Origin: Phycisphaerae bacterium
GTDB taxonomy: Bacteria > Planctomycetota > Phycisphaerae > UBA1845 > Fen-1342
Assembly (NCBI GenBank): GCA_022842805.1
Contig: JALHOX010000242.1
Location: 1 to 7,177, forward strand
Direction of reading: 5' to 3'
DNA length: 7,177 nt
Positions 1 to 6,270 of this stretch are shown here, one piece after another (position 1 is the stretch's first letter; each line of letters opens with the position of its first letter). The position numbers and the translations under genes were made by a program. The notes beneath the pieces were generated by a model, which did not search any database, was not told the origin of the DNA, and worked only from the letters and a program-made list of their open reading frames with translations.

Positions 1-819
1 GATGTCGATGTGCGAAGGCATGTGAACCATGTGGCCGGAGGCGGGCACCAGCGAACGCAGGACGTCGGCGGATGCGAGGGCCTTTTCGGGCGACGGGCCG
101 GCTTCGCAGGCGTGAATGTAAAGGTGGTGCGCGCCGGGGTGTCGGGGGTCGAGGCGCAGAGCGGCTTCAAGCGTGGCGAGGATCTCCGCCGTTTTGCCCT
201 TGGGCGCGTCGTCGGTCGTCCAGTAGTCCCAGGGTTGCAGGTTCATCAGCGATTCGGCGTAGAGCGCGGCGACATCTGCATCCTGCGGAAACTTGCGATA
301 GACCTCGGCCATTGCGGCGGCGTACGCCTCGTCGAACGGACGTCGGTTCGCCACCGCGGTCGGTCCGTAACGCTTGGCGACGGCGTCGACCAACGCCTGT
401 TCGACCGGAGAGGCCGCCGCGCGGCGCTTCTGCGCTTCTGCGATGGCCGCGTTGGCGTCGGCGTTATGCGCCTCATCGACGATGCCGTTGTTGACGTGCG
501 GGCCGTTGCACAGCGCGATGCCCCACCACGGCAATGCAGCTTGCGGGTCGAGGCGTGCGGCCTCGCGGAACGAACGGATGGCTTCGTCGTGATTAAACGA
601 GAAAGCCCAGATCAGTCCCTGATCAAAAAAACGCTGCGCTTCGGCGCCGCGAATGGTCGTCGTGCGTGTGTGGCCGCCCATGTTTTGGAAGAGCTGGCCG
701 CGCGGTTCAACGCTTTCGGCGACCGGCGTTAATCGTGGACCGGTCGACGCGCAGCCCGAAAGCGCGACCATGACCACGATCGGCAGAAGTGAAATCGGGG
801 CAACAGGACGATGTTGCAT
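1..819 (-). CDS. TPR-type lipoprotein with HMPSHID motif, 3' end outside the window
   Basis: The frame is open from the start codon to the window edge (273 codons), so the C-terminus is missing. Residues 1-23 form a lipoprotein signal: a short basic start, a hydrophobic stretch (ISLLPIVVMVAL) and a lipobox LSGC with the lipidated Cys at 23. The protein should therefore be exported and membrane-anchored. Residues about 64-103 hold a TPR-like helix pair (FDQGLIWAFSFNHDEAIRSF, then LDP and WWGIAL). Residues about 231-239 read HHLYIHACE, and 262-272 read GHMVHMPSHID. From memory, this combination marks a widespread bacterial TPR-annotated family of unknown activity. Two ATGs are adjacent (822 and 819). 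The GAGGA at 827-831 is 7 nt from the 819 start and 4 nt from the other, so I prefer 819. The terminator at 911-944 separates this gene from the upstream prepilin gene, although I see no convincing promoter between them. Confidence 0.85.
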   Translation of the reverse strand, partial: MQHRPVAPISLLPIVVMVALSGCASTGPRLTPVAESVEPRGQLFQNMGGHTRTTTIRGAEAQRFFDQGLIWAFSFNHDEAIRSFREAARLDPQAALPWWGIALCNGPHVNNGIVDEAHNADANAAIAEAQKRRAAASPVEQALVDAVAKRYGPTAVANRRPFDEAYAAAMAEVYRKFPQDADVAALYAESLMNLQPWDYWTTDDAPKGKTAEILATLEAALRLDPRHPGAHHLYIHACEAGPSPEKALASADVLRSLVPASGHMVHMPSHIDI

Positions 820-910
820 CATGCAATCCTCGCAGGTGGGTGAAACTCCATCGGCAGACGCCAGTATTGGCGAATCCGCGGCCGATTTCTCGGCGACGCG
901 GGACCACGAT

Positions 911-944
911 GAAAACGAAAGAGCCGCGGACTTTGCCGCGGCTC
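911..944 (-). terminator. Intrinsic terminator of the prepilin-like gene
   Basis: Read on the minus strand, a perfect 9-bp stem GAGCCGCGG / CCGCGGCTC (944-936 and 929-921) encloses the 6-nt loop CAAAGT. It is followed directly by the T-rich tract TTTCGTTTTC (920-911). It starts 39 nt after the stop codon at 984. A perfect GC-rich stem with a U-rich tail is the standard Rho-independent form. It should end the prepilin transcript before the lipoprotein gene. Confidence 0.88.
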
Positions 945-983
945 CGAATCAGAGGCAAGGGCAATCGATCGCGGGCGGCCGCG

Positions 984-2063
984 TTATTCCCAATACGGAA
1001 TCGATTGCGGATTGTTGGGCACGACCGGCGGCAGATACTGCGTGCCGGGGAAGCCATAGAGCAGCGTGAACGTGCCGAGCTTCAGCGTCTTGGAGGCGAC
1101 CGGTGCGGCGTGACCGTCGAAGAACGCGGTGTTGGTCTGGCCGTCGCGCTTGCCGTTGGAGAACGACGCAGCGCGGGCGTCGCGATCGGTCGTGAAGCGG
1201 TAGCTGCGGATGCTCGACTTGTGCGGCGGGAAATAGGGCAGCGCCCGACCGGACCAGCCGATCTGATAGGGGCCTTCCTGCTGATAATTGGCGTTCGAAC
1301 CCGCCTTCGGGCGATACCAGGCGTCGGCGAGCATCCACTCATCGGCCGGGGCGACGGAGCGCGTCCTCATGCGCCCGATGCGGCTGAGCGTGGTCGGGGC
1401 GCGGTCGAGCGTGCGCGGCTCGTTGCAGCTTGGGTTGCTGTAACCGAAGTACTCCGGCGGATCAGTGACGCGGACGCCGCCCACGAGGCCGGTCGATGTG
1501 CCGGGGTCGACCTGGGTGCTGCCGTTGGCCGGCGGATTGGGGTTGGGCGGGTTGTTTAGGACATAGTCCGTGGGAAAGACGGCGTTGCCGGTGGAGTTTC
1601 GGTGAGCGATGAAGGCCTCATCGCCGGCGACCGTGAACATCGACGGGCAGGTGGCGGTTTCGTCGGTGGCGCTCTGCTCATTCTGCGAGCTGTCGTTAAA
1701 GACCTTCGAGAGGAAGCCCGCCAGCATGCGCTTCCGCAGACACTCGGCGTTGGCGGCGCTGTAGTTGCTGATCGGGTTGTTGGTGAGCTTCATCATGCCG
1801 GTCCAGCGATAGATGGCCGGATGGACGGGACCGGGCAGGGCATCGGCGTTGTCGGCCGTGTAGACCATCACGCCCTGCGCCATGGACCGGCAATTGGACA
1901 GACACTTAACGCTCTTGGCCTGATCGCGCGCCTGCCCGAGCGACGGCAGCAGAATCGAGATCAGCAGCGCGATGATCGCAACGACGACCAACAGTTCAAT
2001 TAATGTGAAGCCGGACGAGAGGCGACGACGAGAATGAATCATGCAAGTAATCATGAGAGTCAC
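984..2063 (-). CDS. Prepilin-like (type II secretion pseudopilin-type) protein with FFDGH C-terminal element
   Basis: This 359-residue protein has a type III (prepilin) signal. A basic leader with three Arg at 12-14 ends in SSG, followed by FTLIELLVVVAIIALLISIL. Prepilin peptidase should cut between Gly18 and Phe19, leaving Phe at +1 and the conserved Glu at +5 (residue 23). Residues 19-40 form the single hydrophobic helix, and the rest is a predicted extracytoplasmic domain. Near the C-terminus, NTAFFDGH (311-318) matches the DGH end of the planctomycete H-X9-DG element, but the expected His (position 306) is Arg. Such proteins are abundant in planctomycetes; the role of most is unknown and pilus membership is not shown. 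The start is GTG with AGGAAG at 2067-2072. An ATG at 2054 behind GGTGA is a credible alternative and changes only the cleaved leader. It has its own promoter and terminator. Confidence 0.9.
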   Translation of the reverse strand: MTLMITCMIHSRRRLSSGFTLIELLVVVAIIALLISILLPSLGQARDQAKSVKCLSNCRSMAQGVMVYTADNADALPGPVHPAIYRWTGMMKLTNNPISNYSAANAECLRKRMLAGFLSKVFNDSSQNEQSATDETATCPSMFTVAGDEAFIAHRNSTGNAVFPTDYVLNNPPNPNPPANGSTQVDPGTSTGLVGGVRVTDPPEYFGYSNPSCNEPRTLDRAPTTLSRIGRMRTRSVAPADEWMLADAWYRPKAGSNANYQQEGPYQIGWSGRALPYFPPHKSSIRSYRFTTDRDARAASFSNGKRDGQTNTAFFDGHAAPVASKTLKLGTFTLLYGFPGTQYLPPVVPNNPQSIPYWE

Positions 2064-2079
2064 CAGCTTCCTATTCTTT

Positions 2080-2095
2080 CGCCCGATTTCGGGCG
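2080..2095 (-). promoter_or_regulatory. Leader hairpin just upstream of the prepilin Shine-Dalgarno
   Basis: On the minus strand CGCCCGA-AA-TCGGGCG forms a perfect inverted repeat, realistically a 6-bp GC-rich stem with a 4-nt AAAT loop. It lies in the predicted 5' leader and ends 7 nt before the AGGAAG at 2072-2067. It is followed by AAAGAATAGG rather than a U-tract, so it is not a terminator. It could stabilise the messenger or affect ribosome access; that is inference. Confidence 0.4.
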
Positions 2096-2108
2096 ACGGC
2101 TACGCGAC

Positions 2109-2134
2109 GGCGCACCCACGAACGCGGGCGCACC
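2109..2134 (-). repeat. Direct repeat pair GGTGCGCC in the prepilin leader
   Basis: Two identical 8-mers (GGTGCGCC on the minus strand, at 2134-2127 and 2116-2109) start 18 bp apart, separated by a 10-nt spacer. They lie just downstream of the predicted transcription start (about 2141). In GC-rich DNA an 8-bp repeat can arise by chance; the position is the only reason to record it. Confidence 0.3.
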
Positions 2135-2147
2135 GGCCCACCACATC

Positions 2148-2176
2148 GTTATATAAGCTACGCAGCGGTCTTCCAA
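2148..2176 (-). promoter_or_regulatory. Sigma70-type promoter for the prepilin-like gene
   Basis: On the minus strand TTGGAA (2176-2171) is followed after exactly 17 bp by TATAAC (2153-2148). The -35 matches TTGACA at 4 of 6 positions and the -10 matches TATAAT at 5 of 6, in a locally AT-rich patch of GC-rich DNA. The predicted start near 2141 gives a leader of about 78 nt. No other gene on this strand uses the gap. Confidence 0.6.
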
Positions 2177-2237
2177 ATCGCAATGAAAATCATGAGTCTT
2201 ACAGGATTTGATCGCCGGAGGGCGTCGCCACAGCGTC

Positions 2238-2256
2238 CGATAGCCCGGGCTTATCG
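2238..2256 (-). terminator. Weak hairpin at the end of the GNAT gene
   Basis: CGAT(A)AGC-CCGG-GCTATCG on the minus strand pairs as a 7-bp stem with one bulged base and overlaps the TAA stop at 2253-2251. No U-rich tract follows, so it is at best a Rho-assisted or processing hairpin. Confidence 0.25.
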
Positions 2257-3186
2257 CACTAAATCCATCTGATATCGCCAGAAAACCCGCTCAACGACAG
2301 CGCCACAGGCATCATGGTAAAAGCGAATGGGGCCCACCCAGGGAATGACCGAGCTGGCGTGCCCTGCCGCACGCATGTCGTTTAAGCAGCGCCACAAAAG
2401 CACCCTGCCCAACCCCAAACCGCGGGCGGCGGGCGTCGTGCCCATGGGGCCAAAGAATCCCCATTCGCGGTTTTGGGTGCCATGGGCCGAGAAAGCGACG
2501 ATGCGCGTTGTCCCGTCGATGGGGCGCAACGCGAGGTGCAGGGCCTCGGGCGATTGGCGCAGGGCCTGCTCGGCCTCGAAGCGCCAATCGGCCCCAAAGT
2601 CGCTCGCGAAGAAGGCGTCGAGCAGCGGTCCGTCGCTTCGGCAGTCGGCGCGGCGAATTTCGATCCCCGCGGCTGCGAGGCGCGATTCCTCCGCGGCGGT
2701 GTCGAACTCGCGCCAGAGTTTGCAGCTCAGATTGACGCAATCGCGGCCGCGCGTGAAGCCCAGCGCCTCGACGAAGCTCAGGCCGCTGGTGTAGCGCGGG
2801 TCGAGGCCGGGAGCGAAGTAGTTGCCGGGCAGCGCCAGGATTTCCGCCGACGTGATTCGACTGGGCCAGGCGGCGCGGGTGTTTTCGAAGAGCCGCCGTG
2901 CGATGCCCTGACGACGCGCGCCGGCGTCGACGGCGAACAGGCCGACCCAGCCTTTGGGATTGCCGCGGCGTACGACCGATTGCATGAATCCGATCGGCCG
3001 ACCGTCGCGTTCGGCGAGGTATGTCTGCCACAGCTCGGCGTCGGGTAGCGGGGCATCAAAAAGCTTCTCGGCCAGCAGTGCGTCGGAAAACGCGTCGAGC
3101 GTAAACGCCGCCCGCGCGAGCGGTGCGATCGCGGACAAGTCGGCCCGCGCGGCAATGCGAATTCGAATCTCGTCTCGCTGGCTCAT
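2251..3186 (-). CDS. Tandem-GNAT family N-acetyltransferase
   Basis: This 311-residue predicted cytoplasmic protein is built from two GNAT folds. The first (about 8-155) carries the acetyl-CoA pyrophosphate-loop motif at 91-96 (RRQGIA, fitting Q/R-x-x-G-x-G/A) after the strand VGLFAVD. The second (about 174-309) carries RGLGLG at 255-260 after GFFGPMGTTP, then IPWVGPIRFYHDACGA near its end. Both loops look intact, so either half could bind acetyl-CoA, though in double-GNAT proteins often only one is active. The acceptor substrate cannot be read from the sequence. Its ATG overlaps the deoC stop as ATGA, so translation is probably coupled; GGAG of the coupled message lies 13 nt upstream. It is the last gene of the TPR-deoC-GNAT unit. 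I am confident of the family and have no view of the substrate. Confidence 0.85.
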   Translation of the reverse strand: MSQRDEIRIRIAARADLSAIAPLARAAFTLDAFSDALLAEKLFDAPLPDAELWQTYLAERDGRPIGFMQSVVRRGNPKGWVGLFAVDAGARRQGIARRLFENTRAAWPSRITSAEILALPGNYFAPGLDPRYTSGLSFVEALGFTRGRDCVNLSCKLWREFDTAAEESRLAAAGIEIRRADCRSDGPLLDAFFASDFGADWRFEAEQALRQSPEALHLALRPIDGTTRIVAFSAHGTQNREWGFFGPMGTTPAARGLGLGRVLLWRCLNDMRAAGHASSVIPWVGPIRFYHDACGAVVERVFWRYQMDLVR

Positions 3187-3878
3187 CGTTTTGCCGCGGC
3201 TCCCTCGCGGGCCGCGAGCTCGCGCATGATCGCCACGCCCGCGGACATCCCCAGTCGATCGGCGCCGGCGGCGATCATGGCCTCGGCCGTCGCAAGATCG
3301 CGAATGCCGCCGCTGGCTTTGACGCGGATCGGGGCCGCGTGCTTTCGGAGCAACGCGACGGACTGCACGGTCGCCCCGCCGGCGGCGTGAAAACCGGTCG
3401 AAGTCTTCACAAATTCGGCCTGCGCTTCGGCCGTGCAGCGGCAGCCCAGAATGATCTGGGCTTCGTTCAGAGCGGCGGTTTCGAGAATGACTTTGACGAT
3501 CGCCTTCTCATTCGCGGAGCGCGTCGCACGAACCACCTGCCAGATGTCATCGACGACGGCCGCACGATCCCCGGCGATCAGCTTGCCGATGTTGACGACC
3601 ATGTCGATCTCTGTCGCGCCGGCGGCCGCGGCTTCGTGGGCCTCAAAGGCCTTGGCGCCCGGCGTCGTCGCGCCCAAGGGAAAGCCCGCGACCGTCGCCA
3701 CCGCGACCGGCGAACCGCGCAGCCGGGCCACGCAGCGCTCGACCCAGCAGGGGTTCACGCAGACGGCTGCGAAGCGATGCGCGAGCGCCTCATCGCACAG
3801 CCGATCGATGTCGGCCGGACCGGCCTCGGGCTTGAGAATCGTGTGATCGACGCGACGGGCGAATTCAGCGGCGTTCAT
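3183..3878 (-). CDS. deoC: Deoxyribose-phosphate aldolase
   Basis: This cytoplasmic class I aldolase cleaves 2-deoxy-D-ribose 5-phosphate to glyceraldehyde 3-phosphate and acetaldehyde, the last step of deoxynucleoside catabolism. The 231 residues carry the family signature throughout: DHTILKPEA (11-19), VCVNPCWV (39-46), VAGFPLGATT (63-72), EIDMVVNIG (90-98), KVILETAALN (129-138), FVKTSTGF (156-163) and IRVKASGGIRD (184-194). By comparison with the E. coli enzyme, Lys158 is the Schiff-base lysine, Asp92 and Lys187 the proton-relay residues; all are present. I chose ATG 3878 because MNAAEFARRVDHT gives the usual DeoC N-terminus. A GTG at 3914, one base after the upstream TPR stop, would add 12 unconserved residues and could allow re-initiation. 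Neither start has a clear Shine-Dalgarno. No other deo genes (phosphorylases, deoxyribokinase) are seen here. Confidence 0.95.
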   Translation of the reverse strand: MNAAEFARRVDHTILKPEAGPADIDRLCDEALAHRFAAVCVNPCWVERCVARLRGSPVAVATVAGFPLGATTPGAKAFEAHEAAAAGATEIDMVVNIGKLIAGDRAAVVDDIWQVVRATRSANEKAIVKVILETAALNEAQIILGCRCTAEAQAEFVKTSTGFHAAGGATVQSVALLRKHAAPIRVKASGGIRDLATAEAMIAAGADRLGMSAGVAIMRELAAREGAAAKR

Positions 3879-3915
3879 GGGGCGGAAGTGTATCGCGCTA
3901 GACGCTGCGGGCACG

Positions 3916-4302
3916 TCAGCGAAGCGGCGCGGGAATGGCCCTCAGCTTCTGCTCACATTCCGCACGGTCGTCGTGCCGCAGCTCGGGCAAAGCCAGGAGG
4001 CGCTCGAGCACCTGCCGCGCCTCGTCGCCCCGGCCGTTTTCGGCGAGCCACTGCACGCGTTGCATTTGCACAAACTGGTAGGTGTACAGCGCGAGTCCGG
4101 CGGCCCGCTCGTAGGCCTTCATCACGCCCAGCCGCGAGCCCTTGAGATGCTCGACGCGGGCCACATTGAGATACATCATCGCCCGCGCGAATTTTTCGTT
4201 GCTCTCGTCCGAGGCCAACTCCTCGAAGATCGCCAGCGCCGCGGAATGTTCGCCACGCTCGAAGAGAGCCGCGGCTTCGTGACATCGCTCGTCAAAGGTC
4301 AT
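3916..4302 (-). CDS. Small three-TPR protein
   Basis: This 128-residue soluble protein is almost wholly helical and divides into three TPR-like helix pairs, at about 5-34 (ALFERGEHSAALAIFEEL), 39-72 (LNVARVEHLKGSRLGVMKAY) and 78-108 (QWLAENGRGDEARQVLERLL). It has no signal peptide, membrane segment or catalytic motif. TPRs are protein-binding scaffolds and the partner is unknown. I chose ATG 4302 because GGAG at 4310-4313 is 7 nt upstream. The ATG at 4323 has its GGAG only 2 nt away and would add seven residues. It is the first gene of the minus-strand unit with deoC, whose start follows its stop by 1 to 37 nt. It is divergent from the phosphohydrolase at 4535. The frame is favoured over its shadow frame by the TPR periodicity and the ribosome-binding site. 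Confidence 0.78.
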   Translation of the reverse strand: MTFDERCHEAAALFERGEHSAALAIFEELASDESNEKFARAMMYLNVARVEHLKGSRLGVMKAYERAAGLALYTYQFVQMQRVQWLAENGRGDEARQVLERLLALPELRHDDRAECEQKLRAIPAPLR

Positions 4303-4464
4303 GGTCGTTCTCCGGCGGGACATTACTCCGACCGCGGCACCCCAGCGAATCGGGCCATGGGCCGACGCACTATCGGACGGGTGGTGGGAGTGCCGCTTTC
4401 AATCTCGGCACAGTCCTTCGCGCTCCGCCGTCTTAACGGTATCTTTGCTGGAGATGGGTGGGTA

Positions 4465-4492
4465 TTGACCGTATTGTAGCCTCGGCTACACT
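4465..4492 (+). promoter_or_regulatory. Sigma70-type promoter for the phosphohydrolase gene
   Basis: TTGACC (4465-4470) is followed after 16 bp by TACACT (4487-4492). The -35 matches consensus at 5 of 6 positions and the -10 at 4 of 6. A start near 4499 leaves a leader of about 36 nt, which includes the GAGGA ribosome-binding site at 4524-4528. The spacer is occupied by the palindrome at 4475-4490. Confidence 0.55.
4475..4490. promoter_or_regulatory. Palindrome TGTAGCC-TC-GGCTACA in the divergent promoter region
   Basis: Perfect 7-bp arms separated by 2 bp fill the spacer and overlap the first bases of the plus-strand -10. The left arm also overlaps a minus-strand TACAAT (4478-4473), a possible -10 for the TPR-deoC-GNAT unit, though that lacks a good -35. 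A dimeric regulator bound here would block the plus promoter. The regulator is unknown. Confidence 0.45.
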
Positions 4493-4534
4493 TCGTCGTG
4501 CAGCGTCGTAGTTCAACGCCTTTGAGGATTCTGG

Positions 4535-6226
4535 ATGTCGATTGCCGCACAAACCGGGTCGCAGCCCCTGCTCCAGCCGGCCGCTGCGCCGCCGGTCCGT
4601 CCTTTGCCGTCGGTCGCCGACCGGGTGCTGATGATCGGCCTGGACGGAGCGACGTTCGACGTGCTCGACCCGATGATGGAACAGGGTCGCATGCCGAACC
4701 TGGAGCGCTTCATCGCCAATGGCGCCGCCGGCATTCTTCGCAGCACCAAGCCGCCCATCACCCCTGCCGCCTGGACGACGTTCATGACCGGCAAGGGGCC
4801 GGGGCGTCATGGCATCCTCGATTTTGAGAAGTACGACGCCTTTGCCCACGAGCTGTCGTTCAACAGCACCTACGAGATCCGCGAGAAGACGATCTGGGAG
4901 ATCCTGAGCGAGAAGGGTTTCCGCGTCGGCGCGATCAACGTGCCGATGATGTACCCGCCCAAGCCGGTCAACGGGTTCGTGATCACCGGCTTCGAGACGC
5001 CCAGCATCGAAGCGGAGTTCACCTATCCCCGCGACTTGAAGCAGGAAATTTTCAAGCTCATTCCCAACTACAACTATCGCACCAACTGGAAGCGCCGCAC
5101 CTTCGGCGGCGACGCGGTGCTGGCCGAAAATCTCGACTACATCTCGCGCAGCTTCGATCAGGGGCAGGTGCTGACCCAGTATTGCGGCGACCGCTACGGC
5201 TGGGACGTGATGATGGTGCTGTACAAGCTGGTCGACAACTTGCAGCACAAAGCCTGGAAGTATCTCGACCCGCGCTACACCTATCTGTATCCGCGCCGGG
5301 CCGAGATGGCGGCCGACGTCTTCAGCAAACTCGACGTCGCGCTGGGCAAGCTGTTTGACTATGCCGACGCGAACGGCGCGACGGTCATGATCATGTCCGA
5401 CCACGGCCACGGCAGCCTCGACGGGCGGGCGCAGCCCAATTTGCTGCTGAAAAACTGGGGCTATCTCTGTCTGCGCAGCTCCTATGGCCGCAGCAGCACG
5501 CGCGCGGCGCACTGGTTCCACCGCCTGACCAAGGGCAAGGTGACGCGCTTTGAGCAGGGCAGCCGCGGGATTGAGCGCGAGCTGGCGGTCGATTGGTCGC
5601 AGACGCGGGCCTGCGTCATGCACGCGGGCATTTACGGCTTTTTGTACATCAATCTGAAGGGCCGCGGCCCGCACGGAATCGTCGAGCCCAGCGACTATGA
5701 GGCGCTGCGGACCGAGATCATGGAAAAGCTGATGGCCGTTCGCGCCCGCCGGCCCGACGGTCGCGAGATCGCCGTCTTTCCGCATGTTTATCGCGCCGAA
5801 GAGCTTTACAACTGCTCGCGCGAGGACAATCCGCAGATGCCCGATCTGCTGCTTTCGCCCGAGCCGGGGCTGGCGGTGGTTCGCAAGATTCGCGGAAACA
5901 CGCCGGTGCGCTGGTGCTCCGTCCGCCGGATGGAAGGCACCCATCGCGAAGAGGGTGTGTTCGCGATGGGCGGACCGAACGTGCGGCGGGGCCTGCGAAT
6001 GAGCGCGGATATCGCGGACCTGGCGCCGACGCTGGTGTCGTCGATGGGGCTGCGCGTGCCGGGAGACATGGAAGGCCGGGCCCTGACCGAGCTCTTCTCG
6101 CCCGAGCCGACCGTCGAGCGCGAGCCGCCGGTGCGAAAGGTCTTTTCGGCGACCGCCGAGGTCTACAGCGAAGAAGAGCGAAAGCTGCTGGAAAAGCGGC
6201 TTTCGGAGCTGGGATATCTGGAGTAG
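4535..6226 (+). CDS. AP-superfamily phosphohydrolase/phosphodiesterase (type I phosphodiesterase/nucleotide pyrophosphatase type)
   Basis: This 563-residue protein carries the alkaline-phosphatase-superfamily core. MIGLDGATFD (33-42) supplies metal ligand Asp37. PPITPAAW (73-80) supplies Thr76, the expected nucleophile and metal ligand. Asp234 and His238 lie in LVDNLQHKAW. Asp289 and His290 lie in MSDHGHG. His470 lies in GTHREEGVFAMGGP. All seven predicted ligands of a two-metal site are therefore present, so it should be an active phosphoester hydrolase. The overall layout resembles the predicted phosphohydrolase/phosphomutase group COG3379, and the SEEERKLLEKRLSELGYLE tail is typical of it. 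The 29 residues before the first strand are Pro/Ala-rich and not hydrophobic, so it is probably cytoplasmic, unlike secreted alkaline phosphatases. The start is fixed by GAGGA 6 nt upstream of the ATG. It stands alone on its strand, with its own promoter. The substrate is unknown. Confidence 0.9.
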   Translation: MSIAAQTGSQPLLQPAAAPPVRPLPSVADRVLMIGLDGATFDVLDPMMEQGRMPNLERFIANGAAGILRSTKPPITPAAWTTFMTGKGPGRHGILDFEKYDAFAHELSFNSTYEIREKTIWEILSEKGFRVGAINVPMMYPPKPVNGFVITGFETPSIEAEFTYPRDLKQEIFKLIPNYNYRTNWKRRTFGGDAVLAENLDYISRSFDQGQVLTQYCGDRYGWDVMMVLYKLVDNLQHKAWKYLDPRYTYLYPRRAEMAADVFSKLDVALGKLFDYADANGATVMIMSDHGHGSLDGRAQPNLLLKNWGYLCLRSSYGRSSTRAAHWFHRLTKGKVTRFEQGSRGIERELAVDWSQTRACVMHAGIYGFLYINLKGRGPHGIVEPSDYEALRTEIMEKLMAVRARRPDGREIAVFPHVYRAEELYNCSREDNPQMPDLLLSPEPGLAVVRKIRGNTPVRWCSVRRMEGTHREEGVFAMGGPNVRRGLRMSADIADLAPTLVSSMGLRVPGDMEGRALTELFSPEPTVEREPPVRKVFSATAEVYSEEERKLLEKRLSELGYLE

Positions 6227-6238
6227 CGGGAGAGCGGC

Positions 6239-6270
6239 GGCGTGCTAGGCGCCGGTGGCCTCGGCACGCC
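6239..6270. terminator. Possible bidirectional hairpin between convergent genes
   Basis: GGCGTGC (6239-6245) pairs perfectly with GCACGCC (6264-6270), and AGGC / GCCT extend the stem inward after a small internal loop, leaving a 7-nt loop. It sits in the 18-bp gap between two convergent genes and overlaps the last codons of the Rrf2 gene. Neither side has a U-tract, so termination would be inefficient or Rho-assisted. Confidence 0.3.

Noticed and set aside
10..732. 240-codon open frame on the plus strand at the left edge
   Set aside because: The minus strand encodes a clear lipoprotein with lipobox and family motifs; the plus frame is Arg/Gly/Val-rich, unlike any family, and has no ribosome-binding site that I can see.
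789..1559. 256-codon plus-strand open frame
   Set aside because: It crosses the terminator at 911-944 and the prepilin gene in antisense, and its product looks like a compositional shadow.
2473..3048. 191-codon plus-strand open frame inside the GNAT gene
   Set aside because: The opposite strand has two intact GNAT acetyl-CoA loops; this frame has no domain.
3123..4145. 340-codon plus-strand open frame across deoC and the TPR gene
   Set aside because: It is antisense to the unmistakable DeoC motifs and its translation is Arg/Ala/Gly-rich without family resemblance.
4433..5944. 503-codon open frame on the minus strand opposite the phosphohydrolase gene
   Set aside because: Its product is a low-complexity Ala/Arg/Val/Gly/His/Asp-rich string with no recognisable domain. 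It lies opposite a well-supported AP-superfamily gene; GC-rich third positions commonly open such antisense frames.
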